A stretch of DNA of 64,000 nt. Origin: Chloroflexota bacterium (lineage in GTDB: Bacteria; Chloroflexota; Anaerolineae; Anaerolineales; Villigracilaceae). Within the stretch, counting starts at the first letter, position 1. Every line of letters begins with the position of its first letter. The stretch spans positions 1,426,001 through 1,490,000 of the forward strand of contig JABFGC010000001.1 in NCBI GenBank assembly GCA_013112685.1. The letters run 5' to 3'. The position numbers and the translations under genes were made by a program. Below, piece after piece: positions 1 to 8,903 of the stretch. The notes below the pieces were generated by a model. The model was not told the DNA's origin and searched no databases. It was given only the letters and a program-made list of their open reading frames with translations.

Positions 1-396
1 GACCTTTTCGATACCCAGTTCCTTCGCCTTGGAAATCGCCGCGGAGAGTCCCCGCGCCTTGAACGAACCGGTGGGATTGGCGCTCTCCTCCTTGACATAA
101 AGAAAAGTGAGACCGAGCGCCTTTGCGATCTTCGGGATGGGGAGGAGGGGCGTGTCGCCCTCTCCCAGCGTGATCTGGTTCGCCTCTTCCCGGACCGGTA
201 AGAATTCGCGCCAGCGCCACATGCCCTTCGTCCGGCGGCTGAACTCGTCCCGGTCTGCATGGCGGCGTGCGGATTCGAGGTCATACGCCGCCAGCAATGT
301 GGCTTGACAGTCCGGGCAAAAGGTCTGCACCTGGTCCGCAGAAAATGGATTTCCGCACGTTGAACAGATCAAACCGCTAAGGTACGACGTTGGCAT
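1..396 (-). CDS. thrC: Threonine synthase, N-terminal part (cut by window edge)
   Basis: PLP enzyme converting O-phosphohomoserine to threonine. The first 132 residues are present; the rest lies off the left edge. Cys11, Cys14, Cys27 and Cys30 form the N-terminal zinc ribbon seen in many bacterial threonine synthases, followed by GEGDTPL and the PLP-lysine motif TGSFKARG (Lys113). The start is the only ATG before the zinc ribbon. It follows rny on the same strand, but a terminator-like hairpin between them suggests separate transcripts. Family assignment is firm; other fold-type II enzymes (threonine dehydratase, cysteine synthase) lack this N-terminal ribbon. Confidence 0.88.
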   Translation of the reverse strand, partial: MPTSYLSGLICSTCGNPFSADQVQTFCPDCQATLLAAYDLESARRHADRDEFSRRTKGMWRWREFLPVREEANQITLGEGDTPLLPIPKIAKALGLTFLYVKEESANPTGSFKARGLSAAISKAKELGIEKV

Positions 397-411
397 GGTT
401 TCAAAAGCAAA

Positions 412-439
412 CTCCCGCAGTTCGTCTTCTCTGCGGGAG
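412..439 (-). terminator. Terminator-like hairpin between rny and thrC
   Basis: A 9-bp perfect inverted repeat (CTCCCGCAG / CTGCGGGAG, 10-nt loop) is followed on the minus strand by a T-rich tract (TTTGCTTTT). It sits just after the rny stop and immediately before the thrC start, so it could end the recX-rny transcript. Confidence 0.6.
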
Positions 440-446
440 GTGCGGC

Positions 447-1973
447 CTACTTGGCATATTCGGTCGAGCGGGTTTCGCGGATAACCGTTACCCGAATCTG
501 ACCGGGATATTGCATGGTCTCTTCGATTTTCTTGGCGATGTCGCGCGCCAGCCGCGCCGAACCGAGATCGTCGAGCGCTTCCGGTTTGACGATGATGCGC
601 ACTTCGCGTCCCGCTTGGATGGCGAAGGCTTGCTGTACGCCGTCGAACGACATGGACATCTCCTCCAGCGAGCGGATGCGTTTGATGTACGCTTCGAGGT
701 CTTCGCGGCGTGCGCCGGGGCGCGCGCCGGAGATGGCGTCGGCGGCTTCGGCGATGACCGCTTCCACGGTCTCCTGATCCACTTCATGGTGGTGCGAAGC
801 GATGGCGTTCACGACCACCGGGTTGACGCCGTAGCGTTTGCAGAATTCCGCGCCGAGTCCGGCGTGAGTCCCTTCCTGGTTGTGATCCATGGCTTTGCCG
901 ATGTCGTGCAGGAAGCCGCCCTGTTTTGCCCATTCCACGTTTGCGCCGATCTCCGCGGCAAGAATGCCCGCCAGTTTTGCGACCTCCACCGCATGGGCGA
1001 GTTGGTTCTGCCCGTAGGAGGTGCGGAATTTGAGCCGCCCCATCATGCGCAGCACTTCGGGGTGCAGACCGGCGATGTTGGCTTCAAAAGCGGCTTGCTC
1101 CCCCGCTTCGTTGATGATCTTCTCGACGGCTTTGGTTTCGTCTTCCACGATCTTTTCGATGTGAGCGGGGTGGATGCGCCCATCCAGCACGAGTTTGGCG
1201 AGCGCGCGGCGGGCGATCTCGCGGCGCACCGAATCGAAGCAGGAGATGGTGACGGAATCGGGCGTGTCATCCACGATCACATCCACGCCGGTCGCCTGCT
1301 CGAAGGCTTTGATGTTGCGTCCGTTGCGTCCCACGATGCGTCCCTTCATTTCCTCGCTGGGCAGGGTGACGACCGCGCGGGTGACTTCCGCCACGTGCTC
1401 GGAGGCGACGCGCTGGATGGCGTCGGCGATGAGTTTGCGGGCGCGCTTCTCGCCTTCCTCGCGCGCTTCCGCTTCGATCTGGCGGATGATGCGCGCCATG
1501 TCGCCGCGCGCTTCCTTCTCCACGGCGGTGAAGAGTTCCTTGCGCGCGTCCTCCTGGGTCATCTTGGCGATCTGTTCGAGGCGCTTCACCTGCTCTTCAT
1601 ATAGTTTGTCAATTTCGTTTCCGCGCCGGTCAATCTGCGACTGGCGGCGGTTGAGGTTCTGTTCGCGCTGTTCCATCTTGTCGAAGCGGCTGTCCAGTTC
1701 GGCGCGGCGCTTGTCGAGGCGTTCGGTTTCGCGGTTCAGTTCGATGCGCCGTTCCTTGATTTCGGCTTCGGCAGCCTGGATGATCTTGGTGGCGTTCTCC
1801 CGCGCGCTGGTTTCGATCAGGCGCGCCTGGGTGTTGGCGGCTTTGAGAATATCTTCGGCTTTGTCCTGTTTGGCTTTTGCGGCGCGCTCCACCTGGTAAC
1901 GGTGGAAGAAATAACCGGCGGTCACGCCGATGATGAGCGCCAGAATATCAATCGCAATGTTGATTGGGTTCAT
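447..1973 (-). CDS. rny: Ribonuclease Y
   Basis: Membrane-anchored endoribonuclease that initiates mRNA decay. It is 508 residues, the usual length. In order: an N-terminal transmembrane helix (about residues 5-22), a long charged coiled coil (about 25-195), a KH RNA-binding domain with GRIVGRNGRNIKAFE, and an HD domain with catalytic His356-Asp357 in LHDIGKAMD. The ATG at 1973 overlaps the recX stop (ATGA), indicating translational coupling; upstream in-frame codons lie inside recX and would spoil the N-terminal membrane anchor. Intact, no frame break. Confidence 0.95.
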   Translation of the reverse strand: MNPINIAIDILALIIGVTAGYFFHRYQVERAAKAKQDKAEDILKAANTQARLIETSARENATKIIQAAEAEIKERRIELNRETERLDKRRAELDSRFDKMEQREQNLNRRQSQIDRRGNEIDKLYEEQVKRLEQIAKMTQEDARKELFTAVEKEARGDMARIIRQIEAEAREEGEKRARKLIADAIQRVASEHVAEVTRAVVTLPSEEMKGRIVGRNGRNIKAFEQATGVDVIVDDTPDSVTISCFDSVRREIARRALAKLVLDGRIHPAHIEKIVEDETKAVEKIINEAGEQAAFEANIAGLHPEVLRMMGRLKFRTSYGQNQLAHAVEVAKLAGILAAEIGANVEWAKQGGFLHDIGKAMDHNQEGTHAGLGAEFCKRYGVNPVVVNAIASHHHEVDQETVEAVIAEAADAISGARPGARREDLEAYIKRIRSLEEMSMSFDGVQQAFAIQAGREVRIIVKPEALDDLGSARLARDIAKKIEETMQYPGQIRVTVIRETRSTEYAK

Positions 1974-2623
1974 GTCGAGTCCTCGTCTTCGTAATGAATT
2001 TCCTCCGTGTGCGTCTCGTTCCAGATCTGGGTGACGACGGGCGCGATGACGGAGTAGGGGAAGCCGCGCCTTGCAAGGTATTCGGAAAGTTTCCTGCGAA
2101 ACTCGCTCCATTCCAGACCGGTGAGTCTGGCAGCCCGTTTTTGGGCTGTTTCATAGGCGAGGGCGGATTCATCCACCGCGGAGACGGCGGCGTGCACCGT
2201 TTCCGCATCCAGCCCTTTTTGACGAAGTTCCATCGTCAATGCGCGGCGGCTGCGAGGGCGGAAGGTGTTGCGGTTTTCCACCCACGCGCGGGCAAATTCG
2301 TTGTCATTGGCAAGACCGCTCTCGCGAAGGCGCTGGAGGGTCGTTTCGATCGCGTCTTCGGGATATTCGTGCTTGAGCAGGTTTTGCCGTAATTCCTTTT
2401 CGGAACGGGCGCGGTAACTCAGGAAGAGCATGGCTTGCTGGTATGCCCGTTCTCTTGCGTCTTCCTGTTGCAGTTTGGCGATCTTCTCATCGCTGAGCAA
2501 ATCGCCGACCTTGAGCCAGGCGGCTGTGATGCGCGCCAGCGCGAAGGCGAACTCCCCTTCGAGGTGGATGTTCACCCGGTTGGGGTTCTTCTTTTGCGCT
2601 TCGATGGCGGTTATCTTTTTCAT
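1970..2623 (-). CDS. recX: RecX family regulatory protein
   Basis: Probable RecX, a modulator of RecA filaments, 217 residues. It is built of three-helix repeats with typical sequences YRARSEKELRQNL, ENRNTFRPRSRRAL and DAIETTLQRLRESG. The start ATG at 2623 begins MKKITAIEAQKKNPNR; the frame is open further upstream but only through the palindromic repeat, so the longer reading is rejected. It overlaps rny by 4 nt and is probably co-transcribed. recA is not in the window. Confidence 0.87.
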   Translation of the reverse strand: MKKITAIEAQKKNPNRVNIHLEGEFAFALARITAAWLKVGDLLSDEKIAKLQQEDARERAYQQAMLFLSYRARSEKELRQNLLKHEYPEDAIETTLQRLRESGLANDNEFARAWVENRNTFRPRSRRALTMELRQKGLDAETVHAAVSAVDESALAYETAQKRAARLTGLEWSEFRRKLSEYLARRGFPYSVIAPVVTQIWNETHTEEIHYEDEDST

Positions 2624-2633
2624 TTCTGGTTTT

Positions 2634-2732
2634 GTACTGCAAGATTTATCTTGCGGCGAGAGGTGCGAAATGAATTTCGCGGTACTACAAGATTTATCTT
2701 GCGCGATGTGCGCGAAATGAATTTCGCGGTAC
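2634..2732. repeat. Two tandem 48-bp palindromic units bounded by GTAC
   Basis: Two near-identical units run GTAC to GTAC (GTAC at 2634, 2682 and 2729). Each unit holds two small hairpins: CAAGAT-TT-ATCTTG and GCGAAAT-GA-ATTTCGC. The same design, GTAC followed by GCGAGAT-TT-ATCTCGC and a second hairpin, reappears inside a coding gene at 13164, and a related single hairpin sits at 8712. This looks like a REP/MITE-type element. It lies immediately upstream of recX. Confidence 0.8.
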
Positions 2733-3119
2733 TTAAACACACACAGCCGGGGCTTCCGGCGGAATCGGACCTCGGCTGTGGAAAACGTCTGGGTTGGGCG
2801 ACCAGTCACCGGGTCCCGAAGGAGGCGGTGCGGGATAGGTCAAACCACGCGACAAACTACGTCACGTTCGGCACATTCGACTTAAGGTGAAGCCGGTCTG
2901 GTGGTCAATTTTTTCCTAAAAGACTTCACTAAAAACTCCCAAACCCGGGGAGGATCGTGCGCGAATTTTCCAGTCAGTTTCAAGCAAGGACCGCGTTGCG
3001 GCGGAAGTGTTCAAGAATTTTCCCTGATTATACTTGAAAATTAAAATTTGTTAACATTTCGGATGCGTTTCAATACCGGCTGCGGGAGTCCCGTCCGATA
3101 TTGCCCCCCCTTTGTTGGG
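2733..3119. other. Gene-free stretch with a possible structured RNA (2742-2915)
   Basis: No credible reading frame is seen. Positions 2744-2780 can form an 11-bp stem (CACAGCCGGGG with CCTCGGCTGTG, one G-T pair) with an inner TTCCG/CGGAA stem. Positions 2800-2842 have nested complementary segments (GACC/GGTC around CACCG/CGGTG). The forward strand runs into TTTTTT at 2910. This could be a small RNA or a recX-rny leader, but I cannot match it to a named RNA family and the strand is undecided. From 2916 to 3119 I see only A/T-rich sequence. Confidence 0.3.
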
Positions 3120-3157
3120 TATAATCCAAATCCACACAACGCATGATTTGATGGAGG
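3120..3157 (+). promoter_or_regulatory. Likely -10 box and ribosome binding site
   Basis: A perfect TATAAT lies at 3120-3125 and a GGAGG at 3153-3157 sits 4 nt before the ATG at 3162. No good -35 hexamer is visible at the usual spacing. These support the chosen start of the membrane glycosyltransferase gene. Confidence 0.45.
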
Positions 3158-3161
3158 TATT

Positions 3162-5131
3162 ATGACCGAACGTCAACCTGATGACGAAGGGGATGTAAGA
3201 AACATTCAGAGGCTTGTCGCGTTTTTGGGGGTGTTTATCCTCCTGCTTAGTCAGTTCCTGGTTTTTTCACAACCGGTTGTGGAGGATGTGCTCCTGCCGC
3301 CGTATGCCCCGCTGGGCATCGCGGGGGTGATTGTGCTGATCCTCAGCCAGTTGATCCGCCCCACTCCCTTCTGGAGCAGGCTGGCGCGGAAGCGGTTCTT
3401 CGGCGATCGGGCGTTTTGGATTTTCGGCGGCGCGCTGTTTTCCCTGCTGGCGGCTGGGGCAACCGCCTTTTTCATGACGTTCACGCGCGTCAATTACATT
3501 CCTGTGGTCACGGTCTGGCTGCTGGGCGCGGCGAGTTATGTGTATGCCTTCGTAAAATCGGACTCTACCCTCAGCATTGGTTCGCTCACAGATTGGGTCA
3601 AGGCGCACCGCGCTGAGATTCTCTCCGTGTTGATCGTCATGGTCTTTGCCGCGGCGGTGCGTTTCTACCGGCTTGGTGGAATCCCCCGTGTTTTGGACGG
3701 CGACGAAGGCGCAGTGGGCTTGCAGGCGCAGTTGACCGCCGGCGGCGCGCTTAGCAACCCATTTGCCTCGTGGGAAAACTTTGGCGGGCTGTACCTGCAA
3801 TTGATCAACTTGAGCATGAATTTTTTCGGGGCTGGCGCCCTCGGCTTGAGGGTTCTGCCCGCCATTGCCGGTGTGCTGGCGGTACCGGCGGTCTATCTTT
3901 TGCGCGGCAGGTCGGCGGGCGTAGGATTGCCCTGAGCGCGGCGATCATGCTCGCCTTTTCGCACTCTCACATCCATTTCAGCCGCATCGTTTCAGTGGCA
4001 TACATCCAGGATACCTGGCTGATTCCGCTGGAGTTGTATTTTCTGGTCAGCGGGCTTGAAAAGCGCGAGTCCTGGCGGACGGCGTTGAGCGGCGTCCTGC
4101 TTGCGATCCATTATTCCTTTTACCTCACCTCTCAGATCGTCACCGGGCTGGTCCTCATTTACATGATCCTCTTGGCGGTTTTTTACCGGAACTGGTTCAA
4201 ACAACGCATCTCGCAGGCATTGACGTTTTGGGGCGGCTTTATCATCGTCATCCTGCCGACCGTGTATTTTGCCTACCGCGACCCTGCCGCGTTTCTGCAC
4301 CGCCTCACCCAGGCGGGGACGTTCCAATCCGGCTGGCTGGAACTCACGATGGAGTTGACCGGAAAAAGCGCGTCCCAGATTCTCTTCGAACGAGTGGTGC
4401 ATGCCTTTTTATCGTTATTCTATTATCCCGCGCTCGATTTCTACGGCTCGCCCGTGCCGATGATGAGCATGATCTCCACCGTCATGTTCCTGGCTGGGCT
4501 GGGGCTTGCACTCTGGCGCATTCGCAATCCCGCCTACCTGCTCTTGAACGGCTACTTGTGGGGCTCGGTGGCTGCAATTGGAATCTTTGCCACCCCGCCC
4601 TCGGCGGATTCCTACCGTATGTTGATGGCGCTTCCCGCCGCCATGACGCTGGCATCGCTTGGGTTGAATCAAGTCCTAGAGTTTATGGGCGTGGAAGCGG
4701 AAAAGACGCAACACGCCTACCGCTTCGCGGTTTCCGCCGTGCTTTCCAGCCTGATAATCTTCAACCTGTGGACGTACTACGGGGACTTCGCCGGGAAGTG
4801 CCGCTTTGCCGAAAACCTGCCCGGACGCTTCGCATCGTACCTCGGCTCCGAACTAAGCCGTCTTGACAGCGAACAAAAGGTCTACCTGCTCAGCGATGGC
4901 TTATACATGCATGGAACGCATCCCTCCACCATCCTCCTCAGCCGCCACAAACCGGTCACGAACTTCCCCGACCCCGTGGATGCGCTGGATGTTGTTTCCG
5001 GCGAGACCATCATCGCCCCACCGAGCCGCATCGAAGAGTTGGAAACCTGGATGCGCGCGCACCCCGGCGGGCAGCTGCACTACGAATACGACTGCGATAC
5101 AACCATCCTGCTGTCTTACCGCGTTCCCTGA
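3162..5131 (+). CDS. Membrane glycosyltransferase, GT39/PMT-like (frame break)
   Basis: Polytopic membrane protein of about 655 residues resembling polyprenyl-phosphate-sugar-using glycosyltransferases of the PMT/ArnT type. Cytoplasmic start, about ten or more hydrophobic segments, and the acidic loop motif VLDGDEGAVGLQ that carries the catalytic Asp/Glu in this fold; a soluble C-terminal part follows. The frame breaks near 3901 (YLL|ARQVGGRRIALS): adding one G to TTTTGCGCGG restores it. It leads a plus-strand glycan block and likely transfers a sugar from a lipid carrier outside the membrane. Acceptor unknown. Confidence 0.7.
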
Positions 5132-5165
5132 CGAGGCAATTTGGACCCCGCGCGAATATGAGGTC

Positions 5166-5887
5166 ATGTACCGCGTCGAAGACCATCACTGGTGGTATCG
5201 GGGCATGGAAGCCGTCACGCGGGCGCTCATCGAACGCTGGGTTCAGCCCGCCGCCCGCCTGAAGATTTTGGATGCCGGGTGCGGGACTGGCGCCGCTATG
5301 ACCACTTATCTGGCGGATTACGGCGATGTCACCGGCGTGGATTTATACCCACAGGCGCTGGATTTCTGCCGCAAGCGCAACGCGACCCGTCTCGCCCGCG
5401 CCTCCGTTCTGGACCTGCCGTTTGCTCCTGTTTCCTTCGACCTTGTCGCCTCCTTTGACGTTTTGTACGAACGAGCCGTTGCCGACGACCTGACCGCCCT
5501 GCGCGAGTTTGCCCGCGTCCTGACCCCCTCCGGGCGAATCCTCGCCGCGCCTGCCCGCCTACGACTGGTCGCGCGGCAGGCACGACGAACGCGTTCACAC
5601 CAGGGCGCAGGTACACGAAAAAACGGGTGCGGAAATTGTTCGAGCAGGCGGGCTTCGCGGTGGAACACATTTCCTACGCCAATATGTTTCTCTTCCCGCT
5701 GGCGGTGATGAAGCGACTCGGCGAAAGGCTTTTTCCATCCCGCGATGGCGAATCCGACCTGACGCTGGAGACGGGCATCTTCGATGGGTGGTTCAAATCC
5801 GTTCTTGCGAGCGAGGCGCCGCTCGTTGCCAAATTCGGCTTGCCGTTTGGCTTGAGCGTGGCGGCGGTGGGCAGGAAGCGTTCGTAA
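5166..5887 (+). CDS. Class I SAM-dependent methyltransferase (two frame breaks)
   Basis: Methyltransferase of the type often found beside glycosyltransferases. The N-terminus MYRVEDHHWWYRGM is typical, followed by SAM motif I (LDAGCGTGAAM), the acidic end of strand 2 (VTGVDLYPQAL) and LPFAPVSFDLVASFDVL. The middle is broken twice, near 5543 and 5605: the expected LPAYDWSRGRHDERVHTR is in one frame and RYTKKRVRKLFEQAGF in another. The C-terminus ends in TAATG overlapping the next gene. The ATG at 5166 is the first good start; an upstream non-ATG start is possible. Substrate unknown. Confidence 0.65.
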
Positions 5888-6621
5888 TGGCTGTAGGACG
5901 AATCTCCAGCATCAGCGCCGTCTTCCCGGCGTACAACGACGGCGGGACGATTGCCAGCATGGTCGCCGCCGCTTCGGTTGCGTGCCGCCAACTCACCGGG
6001 GATTTCGAGATTATCGTCGTGAACGACGGCAGTACCGATTACACCGCCCGCGTGCTGGAGGAACTGATGGGACGTTATTCGGAACTGCGAGTGATCACAC
6101 ATGAGGTCAACCGCGGCTACGGCGGGGCGCTTCGCAGCGGGTTTTCCGCCGCGCAAAAAGACTGGGTCTTTTACACCGACGGGGACGCCCAATACAACCC
6201 GCTGGAACTGGCGGCGCTGGCGAATGCGCTTCGAGACGGCGTGGATGCCGTCAACGGATACAAGGTCTCCCGTCACGATTCCCTGATGCGCATCCTGGTC
6301 GGGCGAGCCTATCATCGCTTCGTCAAACTTCTATTTGGCTTTCGCATCCGCGATGTGGATTGCGATTTTCGCCTGATTCCCCGGCGCATCCTCAACGAGG
6401 TAGACCTGAAAAGCGACAGCGGGGCGATCTGCCTGGAACTGGTCAAGAAGATCGAAGACCTCGGCTATGTCTTCGCCGAAGTGCCGGTCGGTCACTACCC
6501 GCGGCAGTACGGTGTATCCCAATTCTTCACCCCCACGCGGATTTTCCGCTCCCTCAGGCAGATTGCCGGCTTGTACCAATCGCTTGTCGTCGAGAAAGAG
6601 CATCTTCGTAAAAATACCTGA
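5887..6621 (+). CDS. Family 2 glycosyltransferase (dolichol-phosphate-mannose-synthase-like)
   Basis: Soluble GT-A glycosyltransferase, 244 residues. Motifs: FPAYNDGG near the N-terminus, NDGSTDYT, and the DxD-type FYTDGDAQYNPLEL. The short length and the lack of a C-terminal membrane domain fit polyprenyl-phosphate mannosyl/glucosyltransferases, which would make the lipid-linked sugar used by a PMT-like enzyme such as the one at 3162. The start overlaps the previous stop (TAATG) and its own stop overlaps the next start (TGATG), so translation is coupled. Confidence 0.8.
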   Translation: MAVGRISSISAVFPAYNDGGTIASMVAAASVACRQLTGDFEIIVVNDGSTDYTARVLEELMGRYSELRVITHEVNRGYGGALRSGFSAAQKDWVFYTDGDAQYNPLELAALANALRDGVDAVNGYKVSRHDSLMRILVGRAYHRFVKLLFGFRIRDVDCDFRLIPRRILNEVDLKSDSGAICLELVKKIEDLGYVFAEVPVGHYPRQYGVSQFFTPTRIFRSLRQIAGLYQSLVVEKEHLRKNT

Positions 6622-7610
6622 TGAACATCCAAACCACGTATTCTGGACAAAATGTGCTCGTTACCGGCGGGTTGGGGTTTATCGGCAGTAACCTTGCGCG
6701 CAGGCTGGTCGAACTCGGCGCGAACGTCACCATCGTGGATAACCTCGATCCCGATTCGGGGGCGAATCTCTTCAACGTGGCGGAGATCAGGCGCGAAGTC
6801 CGGGTGATTGAAGCGGATCTCGGAGACGAAGCCGGGATGAAGTCTGCGGTCGAAGGTCAGGCATATCTCTTCAACCTCGGCGGGCAGATGAGTCATGTGG
6901 GCAGCATGCAGGACCCGTTCAAGGATTTGAACGTCAATGCGGTGGCGCAGCTGCGGCTTTTGGAGGTTTGCCGGGCGGTCAACCCGGGAGTTAACATCGT
7001 CTTTGCCGGGACGCGCCAGGTGTACGGAAAACCGAAATACCTGCCTGTGGATGAAAATCATCTCCTTTCGCCGCTCGATAACAACGGCGTCAGCAAGCGC
7101 GCGGGCGAGATGTATCACATCGTTTACAACCGCGTGTACGGCATGTCCACCTGCGTCCTGCGGATGACGAACACCTACGGTCCGCGCATGAGGATCAAGG
7201 ACGATAAACTGACGTTCATCGGCTGGTGGGTGCGCCAACTGTTGGAGGGCGGCGAGATTCAGATCTTCGGCGACGGCAGTCAGATGCGCGACCTGAACTA
7301 TGTGGACGACGTGGTGGATGCCCTCCTGCGCTGTGCCTGTCATCCCGCCGCGCGCGGGAAGATCTACAACCTGGGCGGCGAACCCGTCAGCCTGCTCGAC
7401 CTTGCCCGCCTGATGGTCGAAACGTTCGGCGGCGGCAAATTTGCGCTCGTGCCTTTTCCCGAAGACCGCAAACGCATTGACATCGGCAATTATTACGGCG
7501 ATTACAGCCTCGCCAAGGATGAACTCGGCTGGAAGCCGTGCGTCCCTTTACGCGAGGGCATCAAACGGCTGTTGGACTTTTATATCGAAAACAAGGCGCA
7601 TTATTTTTAG
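6621..7610 (+). CDS. NAD-dependent sugar epimerase/dehydratase (extended SDR)
   Basis: Extended SDR enzyme acting on a nucleotide sugar, 329 residues. The Rossmann motif is VTGGLGFIGSNL. At the usual YxxxK site it reads DNNGVSKRAGE, so the catalytic Tyr position is Asn while Lys is kept; a similar N-G-x-x-K variant is, to my knowledge, seen in some epimerase-annotated homologues. NTYGPRMR, FGDGSQMRDLNYVDDVV and YNLGG are standard. It sits between a GT2 and a DegT aminotransferase, so a modified (amino)sugar is the likely product. Confidence 0.8.
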   Translation: MNIQTTYSGQNVLVTGGLGFIGSNLARRLVELGANVTIVDNLDPDSGANLFNVAEIRREVRVIEADLGDEAGMKSAVEGQAYLFNLGGQMSHVGSMQDPFKDLNVNAVAQLRLLEVCRAVNPGVNIVFAGTRQVYGKPKYLPVDENHLLSPLDNNGVSKRAGEMYHIVYNRVYGMSTCVLRMTNTYGPRMRIKDDKLTFIGWWVRQLLEGGEIQIFGDGSQMRDLNYVDDVVDALLRCACHPAARGKIYNLGGEPVSLLDLARLMVETFGGGKFALVPFPEDRKRIDIGNYYGDYSLAKDELGWKPCVPLREGIKRLLDFYIENKAHYF

Positions 7611-7611
7611 C

Positions 7612-8713
7612 ATGGAAGAGATTCCGATCCTCGATTTGAAGAAACAATACCAGTCCATCCGCGTGGAGTTGGATGACGCGATTGCGCGCGTGCTTGCGAA
7701 GGGCGCGTTCATTCTGGGCGCGGAAGTGGCAGCGTTTGAAGACGAGTTCGCTGAATATTGCGGCGTCTCTCACGCGGTGGGCGTGGCATCCGGCACGGAT
7801 GCGCTTCAATTGGCGCTGCGGGCGTGCGGCATTGGCGCGGGGGGATGAAGTCATCGCGCCGTCTCAAACGGCGGTGGCGACGATTGCCGCCATCGAGATG
7901 ACCGGCGCATCACCGGTTTTGGTGGACATCGAACTTGAGCGCTTCGGTCTGGACCCGGGAGCGGTTGCCGCGGCGGTAACTGCGCGAACCCGTGCAGTGA
8001 TCCCCGTGCATTTGTACGGCTGCCCGGCGGATTTGAATCCCATTTTGCAGATCGCGCGCGAAAAGAATATTTTCGTCATCGAAGATTGCTCGCAGGCGCA
8101 CGGCGCGCTGTATCACGGACGAAAGGTCGGCGCGTGGGGCGATATTGCCGCGTTCAGTTTTTATCCCACGAAGAATCTCGGCGCATTCGGTGACGGCGGT
8201 GCGGTGACGACGAACAACGCCGATTTGGCTGGGAAAGTGCGCCTGCTTCGCCAATACGGCTGGAAGGAACGCTACGTCAGCCAGGTCAAAGGGATGAACA
8301 GCCGCCTCGATGAATTGCAAGCCGCGATTCTGCGCGTCAAACTGCGCCGCCTGGATGAATGGAACGCGCGCCGCAGGGAACTTGCCAGCCTTTATCTTGA
8401 CCTACTTCACGGCGCGGGTTTGATCCTGCCGAGCCAGCCGGTGGACAGTGAGCATGTCTTCCACCAGTTTGTGATTCGCCACCCCAGGCGGGACGCTTTG
8501 CAAGCCCACCTTCTGGCGCAGGGGATTCACACGCTGGTACATTATCCCGTGCCGGTGCATCTCCAGCCTGCGTATGCAAACTTAAACTCGATGGTTGGGA
8601 GCCTCTCAAAGTCCGAGAGAGCCGCGCGCGAAGCGCTATCCCTGCCCCTGTACCCGGAAATGATGGAGGAGCAGGTCCGGCGGGTGAGTTGGGTTATCCG
8701 TGAATTCATGTAG
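7612..8713 (+). CDS. DegT/DnrJ/EryC1 sugar aminotransferase (frame break)
   Basis: PLP aminotransferase that puts an amino group on a keto-sugar nucleotide, about 366 residues. It begins [13 protein letters not shown], has [12 protein letters not shown], the Asp motif [11 protein letters not shown], and the PLP-lysine motif [14 protein letters not shown]. The frame breaks at a run of six G (7841-7846); five G would give the expected [12 protein letters not shown]. Only 1 nt separates it from the epimerase, so the two probably work on one sugar. The exact sugar cannot be told. Confidence 0.82.
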
Positions 8714-8734
8714 CGCGAGATACTATCTCGCGCT
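8712..8734. repeat. Perfect 11-bp inverted repeat at the aminotransferase stop
   Basis: AGCGCGAGATA and TATCTCGCGCT flank a single C; the repeat starts inside the TAG stop codon. It resembles the first hairpin of the GTAC-bounded elements at 2634 and 13164. There is no T-run, so a terminator role is doubtful. Confidence 0.6.
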
Positions 8735-8807
8735 GCGGGCCTCGAAACTTTTTGCGCCAAAGGGGTAAGAATATATGGAATTATTCCAGCCGATAACGTT
8801 CAAAATT

Positions 8808-8850
8808 GTGACAAAAGCAACTATTCTCTTTATTCAAGTCATGCGATAAT
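8808..8850 (+). promoter_or_regulatory. Possible activator site and -10 box ahead of malic enzyme
   Basis: GTGAC-AAAA-GCAAC (8808-8821) is an imperfect version of the palindrome found at 31510 and 39007, with the same AAAA centre. A GATAAT -10 box lies at 8845-8850, giving a centre-to-box distance of 35.5 nt against 34.5 nt in the two better copies. A GGAGG precedes the ATG at 8904. Weaker than the other two copies. Confidence 0.4.
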
Positions 8851-8903
8851 CTCGAAATGTCGTTCGATTGATTCGGATACGATAAAAACATTCTGGAGGC
8901 TGT

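Noticed and set aside
2634..2732. CRISPR array
   Set aside because: Only two adjoining units, each made of hairpins, with no unique spacers and no cas genes.
2742..2915. 6S RNA, SRP RNA, tmRNA or a known riboswitch
   Set aside because: I compared remembered consensus motifs on both strands and none matched convincingly; left as an unnamed structured candidate.
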